NCBI GenBank assembly: GCA_944989445.1
Contig: CALYLW010000012.1
Location: 2,070,001-2,134,000 of the forward strand
Length of the DNA: 64,000 nucleotides
Reading direction: 5' to 3'
Source of the DNA: Ampullaceana balthica
Lineage: Eukaryota; Mollusca; Gastropoda; Lymnaeidae
A program made the position numbers and the translations under genes. This document shows, piece after piece, positions 59,631 to 64,000 of the stretch. The notes under the pieces are model-generated. The model was not told where the DNA came from, ran no database searches, and saw only the letters and a program-made list of their open reading frames with translations. Within the stretch, counting starts at the first letter, position 1. Every line of letters begins with the position of its first letter.

Positions 59631-62492
59631 ATCAATGCCAATTATGCTGTAATGTAAGTCACATAGCTTAAAGCAACATAAAAATGTTTCCTTACAGGCA
59701 ACGATTAATTTCGATTAGAATCCATCTAACGATTGAATTTTTTTCACTCTTCGTGCTTTATGTGTTTTACCGAACCTGTGTGAATTATTTTTTGACGTTT
59801 CCAATTTGTTGTATGTGGTCTCCATCTCTCTGTCTATTTTAGAGTACAGGTTTCCGTGATTGTGATAGATTTAGATCAGCTTAAGTACTCCAGTAACTTT
59901 TCAGCTCCTACTTGGTTGTGCGACACAAAACACAACCTGATTCAAGTATCCTCTTAACTAAAACAGGTGTCATTGAATAGTAGTTATAAGGGCCGAAATG
60001 AAACACGTAATTCATTTTTAATAAGGTCTACAATAGAGAGCAGAATAATTGGAAAGGCCTTGTGTATGTGTATGAATCAAAAGCATAAAATTGACTTAAA
60101 ACGCATCTGTGTAAGAGTGTTTTTATCCACATCTACACAGAAACCAAAAGTCGTTGGAGCGATCTTATTCGTGCATAAATATCATTAACAACATTCAAAG
60201 TATTCAGTTCACTCAGAATCTAGCAAATAAAACTATTTGATTCTGAAGCTGATAGTTCTTATAATCTTTATTTTAAAAAACAAACAACAACTTCAGCTCA
60301 CTACCCCGGGTACAAGCCTGTATCCCTGGTTTTGTACTGCTGCGAGGGGCTGTGTACTCTCTGGTCGACTTCCCATAGCTGGATATTCATGTCTACCCTC
60401 AACAACACGATCCCTTGCAAACAATGCTCCATCACAAGAAATTTCATTCAGGGTCTATCGCGTATCACTTACCCCGTTCCTTGTCTCCTCTCACCCCCTC
60501 TCCTCCCTCCAAAACGTGAGAACCTTGGATAAACATTGGTGCGTCGGTTCATCTCCTTGAACCCACTCAAGTCATTAGTTACAGAAACAACAGTCGAGCG
60601 CCTGCACCAAACACCGACGGGCAGTCTCTGTATCTCTGCAAGACAATAGCTCCGACTCTGAGCTAAGCTCTTCGCTGGTGGTGCTCTCAAACGTTTAATC
60701 GCTTTGCGATGTTTACCATAGCTCAATGCCGCGGCGGGGCAAGGTTGTTGTTGTTTTTTTTACTGACACGTGGAGCGTCACGCCTCGCGTACCATCGATA
60801 CTTTATGTCATTTCTTCTCTGGAATCTGAACTTAACTTCATGTCAGGATTCGTTGGTGAGGACTTGTGACAGCAACCGTCAGCGTGTGGTCAACTTCCTT
60901 GATAAAAGCTAATTAGTGACCTTTGTACATCTTTTTTTTTAATAAAGAGGCATGCTTTTAAAAATAATTATGAGGCGTGAGGTAAACGTGGAATATATCC
61001 GTTTGTCAGGATTTATAGTTTGTTTCTTCCTCTTCATCTAAACAGAAACATTGTATCGACAAATGGAATAAAACACTTGTGTGATGTTCTACTCTGTGTA
61101 CAAAGCAAGCCAAGTTGATTGACTCATGTTGACACGAAAAGTCATTTCTTTCATTTAAAAATGATTCCCCAAGTATAAAAAGGTGCCACTAAACTATAGT
61201 AAGTTGGGGGTTGCGTGTGATGTGGGGGGGGGGTAAATAATTGCGGACAGAAAGAAAATACCAAATCGCGGTGAGGACAATGCAGGTACTTGCCATCTAC
61301 TAAAAATACTTTCCAAAATATGCAATTACCCTAAGTATTTTAAAACATTCTGTGACATTTTTTGTGTTGTTGCTTTTTCTTGACTTTTGTCCTGCTGTTT
61401 TTTCCGCTCACCTTAATGTTTCGACGAGAAAAAAAAAGTAACATTCTGTCGATTTTAAATCATATTTACTGCTAGATTTATTTTTTTAAAATCCCATTTG
61501 CTAGCAATATAAATATGATTGGCTAACTAGATTATTTCGTATACGCCAGGTGTGCTGGGGAGTAGACGCTATTTGTAAATTAATGTGATATGTCATGTTA
61601 ACGTGAATTGAAAGCGGAAGTCGAGTGAGTCAGGCTTCATACCAAAAAAAAACTCAAGACTTTGCGATGCTGAACTCGTCTCGCCACGGTAAAAAAATAA
61701 AAATAAAATAAAATTTTAAAAAAATATGGAAAAAAAAATTGTCGGATCGGTCGGTTTGGAATTTTCATGATTCATGACGTTTCGTTTCGTCCATTCAAAC
61801 ATTTAAATTCTGTAAGTAAAGGCTTTTAGCCAGAAACTCCCGTTAACATTTCTTTTTCATTTTCTTAGACTGCTGCAGTGCAGAGTGTTAATGATGTTTG
61901 CAGAAATTCTTTGCGTTTCTTATTTTGAAATATTTTAAACGGTTTTCTAAAAATTTAGCATTGACGAATGAGAAATCGTTTGCCTCGGATTGACATTTAA
62001 TGTTGGTTTTCACAGCGCCGAAGCTAAATGCTGGTAAATGAACCGTACATTCATGGACCATACCAATAGCTGGGTTCACTGCGGGCGGGCCGCCATTCCA
62101 ACCGTCTTTTCTGCCAATAAACACACCAGGAAGTGGCTTCTCAAAGCCACCGCCAGTAAATAGAAGCGCAGTCAAAACGGGCTTATTTTTTAGCCGTAAG
62201 GTGAAACAATAAAGTCGAAGGAGCAGCAGCTGTGAAACTGACCTGGTCTTTTTATGTCAAACTGTTAGTTCGCATGACGCTGAGATGATAGATGAAAGGG
62301 TCTGGAATTAACCGTCAATCTTGTGACCAAAGCCCAATTCCTAAATGACTTCAGCAAACTTATCCTGGGGGCGTCGGTAACGAAGTGTTTCACTACTTTG
62401 AACACAATGGCATATATTTCATTTGACGAACTTTGATATTCTCGAACGTTGGCGCTGAAAAAGTTTTAAAATGTGTGTGTGTATATATATAT
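59631..62492. other. Unassigned DNA
   Basis: No gene supported. An 85-codon minus frame at 60469-60726 ends next to a donor-like GGG|GTAAGTGATA (about 60470), but its composition (Arg-rich, Gly-rich end) is not convincing. A 95-codon minus frame at 61888-62175 has no recognised domain. A G run occurs at 61225-61233. Confidence 0.35.
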
Positions 62493-62906
62493 ATATACTA
62501 GGGGTTGTAGGGCGCCTACGGCGCCCACTGTTTTTGTCAAAACCCCAAGTAACTTATAATAAATAAATACGACATATTAAACTTCAGAAATGTACACAAA
62601 GTATTTTAATAATTTTTTAATTATAAATCCTGAAATCCTATTTTACATCGCTCCCTTTTCCAAAATTAAGATATAAGCTAAAACAATTACGTCATATAAT
62701 ATATTTTTTACAGCGCGTCTTTAATTTGTAATTAGTTTGCACACCTTTTGATGCACACCTTTTATTAAATATAAGATCAAACAATGACGTCATATTAAAT
62801 ATTTTTACAGTGCTAATCACCACACGATTTTTTAACTGCTATAGACTGTTGTACATCGTTCCTCAGCGTTCCACATCCTGTGACTTGGGCTTTTATATTA
62901 TTTACT
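62493..62906 (+). repeat. Truncated relative of the following element
   Basis: It starts ACTAGGGGTTGTAGGGCGCC, with a small GGGCGCCTACGGCGCCC hairpin directly after a TA run. Its layout matches the start of the next element (ACTAGGGG plus a GC hairpin). The right end is missing. Confidence 0.55.
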
Positions 62907-63780
62907 AGGGGCAAGTACCCGGCTTCGCCCGGGTTTAACAACAACAGCAACAACAACAAAAACAACAACAGCAACAACGACAAAAACAACAACAGAAACA
63001 GCAACAGCAACAAAACAACAAAATCAACAACAAAACAACAACAAAACAACAACTACAACAACAACAACAACTACAACAACAACAGCAACAACAACAAAGC
63101 AACAACAACAAAACAACAACTACAACAGCAACAACAACAAAGCAACAACAACATGAAGGACATTGACGTCGCAGGGCAAGGGATGTGGACAACAACAACA
63201 ACAGCAAAAACAACACAAAAGAAACAACAGCAACAACAGCAACAACAACAAAAACAACACAAAAGCAACAACAGCAACAACAACAAAAACAACAACAAAA
63301 ACAACAACAGCAACAACAACAAAAAGAAAACAACAACAAAAACATCAACAACAAAACAATAACAAAGCAACAACAAAACAACAACAAAACAACAACTACA
63401 ACAACAACAGCAACAACAACAAAGCAACAACAACAAAACAACAACAAAAGCAACAACAACAAAGCAACAACAACAAAAAAATTATTTTATGGCGATAATC
63501 GCCTTCTTGTTAATCTCGACACCAAAATGTTTATTAATTTGCGTCATTATTTTACGTCTTAATTTTCAATAATTTTTATTTTATATAGCTCATATAGGGA
63601 AAAACTACATTTTGGGCCCCCGGGCCCCAGTATCTTATATATAAGGAACGAAACCTGTTTAATAACCTTTCCGGTATAATTTTGTGTACGTGTACCAAAT
63701 TTCACGTTATTTGGTTGTCTGGATCTTGAGTTATTAGGGAACAGACAGACAGACATCCAGACAACAAATGCGTCTTATAT
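62907..63780 (+). mobile_element. Element with GC hairpin start, (CAA)n core and ACAGACAGACAG end
   Basis: It begins TACTAGGGGCAAGTACCCGG followed by CTTCGCCCGGG, which folds into a CCCGGC/GCCCGGG-type hairpin. It continues into a CAA-rich core and ends with TGAGTTATTAGGGAACAGAC, AGACAGACATCC and a TATATATAAG run. Non-autonomous elements with a fixed hairpin-like start, a simple-repeat core and an AGAC-type end are widespread in invertebrates. Assignment to a superfamily is not possible from this copy. Confidence 0.55.
62937..63480. repeat. (CAA)n / CAACAG simple repeat
   Basis: About 540 bp of CAA with interspersed CAG, AAA and CTA triplets, interrupted once by unique sequence at 63153-63186 (ATGAAGGACATTGACGTCGC and following). 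Long frames on both strands (Asn/Gln/Thr-rich or Leu/Cys/Val-rich) are artefacts. Confidence 0.97.
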
Positions 63781-63804
63781 ATATAAGATATATATATATA
63801 GATA

Positions 63805-63902
<98 letters not shown>

Positions 63903-63910
63903 ATATACTT
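63781..63910. repeat. (TA)n microsatellite
   Basis: TA run of about 130 bases with few interruptions. Confidence 0.98.
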
Positions 63911-64000
63911 TATATAATATATACCCTCCAAAAAAAATAATCAGACTTCTACCTGAGTCCTCACTTGAACAGTCCTTATTTTCTGTATTTCATTTTTATA

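Noticed and set aside
60469..60726. Minus first exon ending at a GTAAGT donor
   Set aside because: Composition and the Gly/Arg-rich low-complexity end are unconvincing; no partner exon found.
62880..63562. Asn/Gln/Thr-rich and Leu/Cys/Val-rich proteins
   Set aside because: Direct translation of a (CAA)n repeat in several frames.

Overview
The window reads as animal nuclear DNA: AT-rich, very gene-poor, full of transposon remnants, simple repeats and long minisatellites. No bacterial-style gene layout is present. The only securely recognised gene is a BRSK/SAD-family serine/threonine kinase on the + strand. Two consecutive kinase-domain exons are present (18685-18779 and 35714-35799), separated by a 16.9 kb intron, and the next intron runs at least 28 kb to the right edge. 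Intron size, tRNA-derived SINEs and the repeat style suggest a lophotrochozoan, plausibly a mollusc; that is inference, not proof.

Layout. 1-18684 is upstream intron or intergenic DNA: a 53-bp minisatellite (511-1006), a tRNA-derived SINE (1442-1736), a perfect 25-bp hairpin (3371-3425), a 26-bp array (5918-6923), a dispersed repeat (9915-10560), a (GA)n tract (13570-13849), a tRNA-Val-like relic (15026-15096) and several short arrays. 18780-35713 is a kinase intron holding hAT-type MITEs, a second full SINE (30721-31007) and another copy of the dispersed repeat. From 35800 onward are the large arrays: 39-bp unit (36285-38710), 42-bp unit (47027-50350), 12-bp unit (51443-52769) and 48-bp unit (59315-59630). 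Between them lies a three-level nest: a MITE inside a 2.06 kb hAT transposon inside a SINE. A LINE-type reverse-transcriptase remnant (56995-57730), a head-to-tail pair of the dispersed repeat (58107-58930) and a (CAA)n-cored element (62907-63780) complete the right side.

Most long open frames here are by-products of arrays whose unit length is a multiple of three, and are not called as genes. Four exon-like segments outside the kinase (27102-27181 +, 31857-31997 +, 39414-39599 -, 55215-55318 -) are listed with low confidence because only splice-site-like flanks and an open frame support them. No new gene system could be demonstrated. The most informative observations are the nested insertion with a natural empty site, a SINE hairpin whose stem differs between copies yet stays fully paired, and the three-frame-open minisatellites inside the kinase gene.
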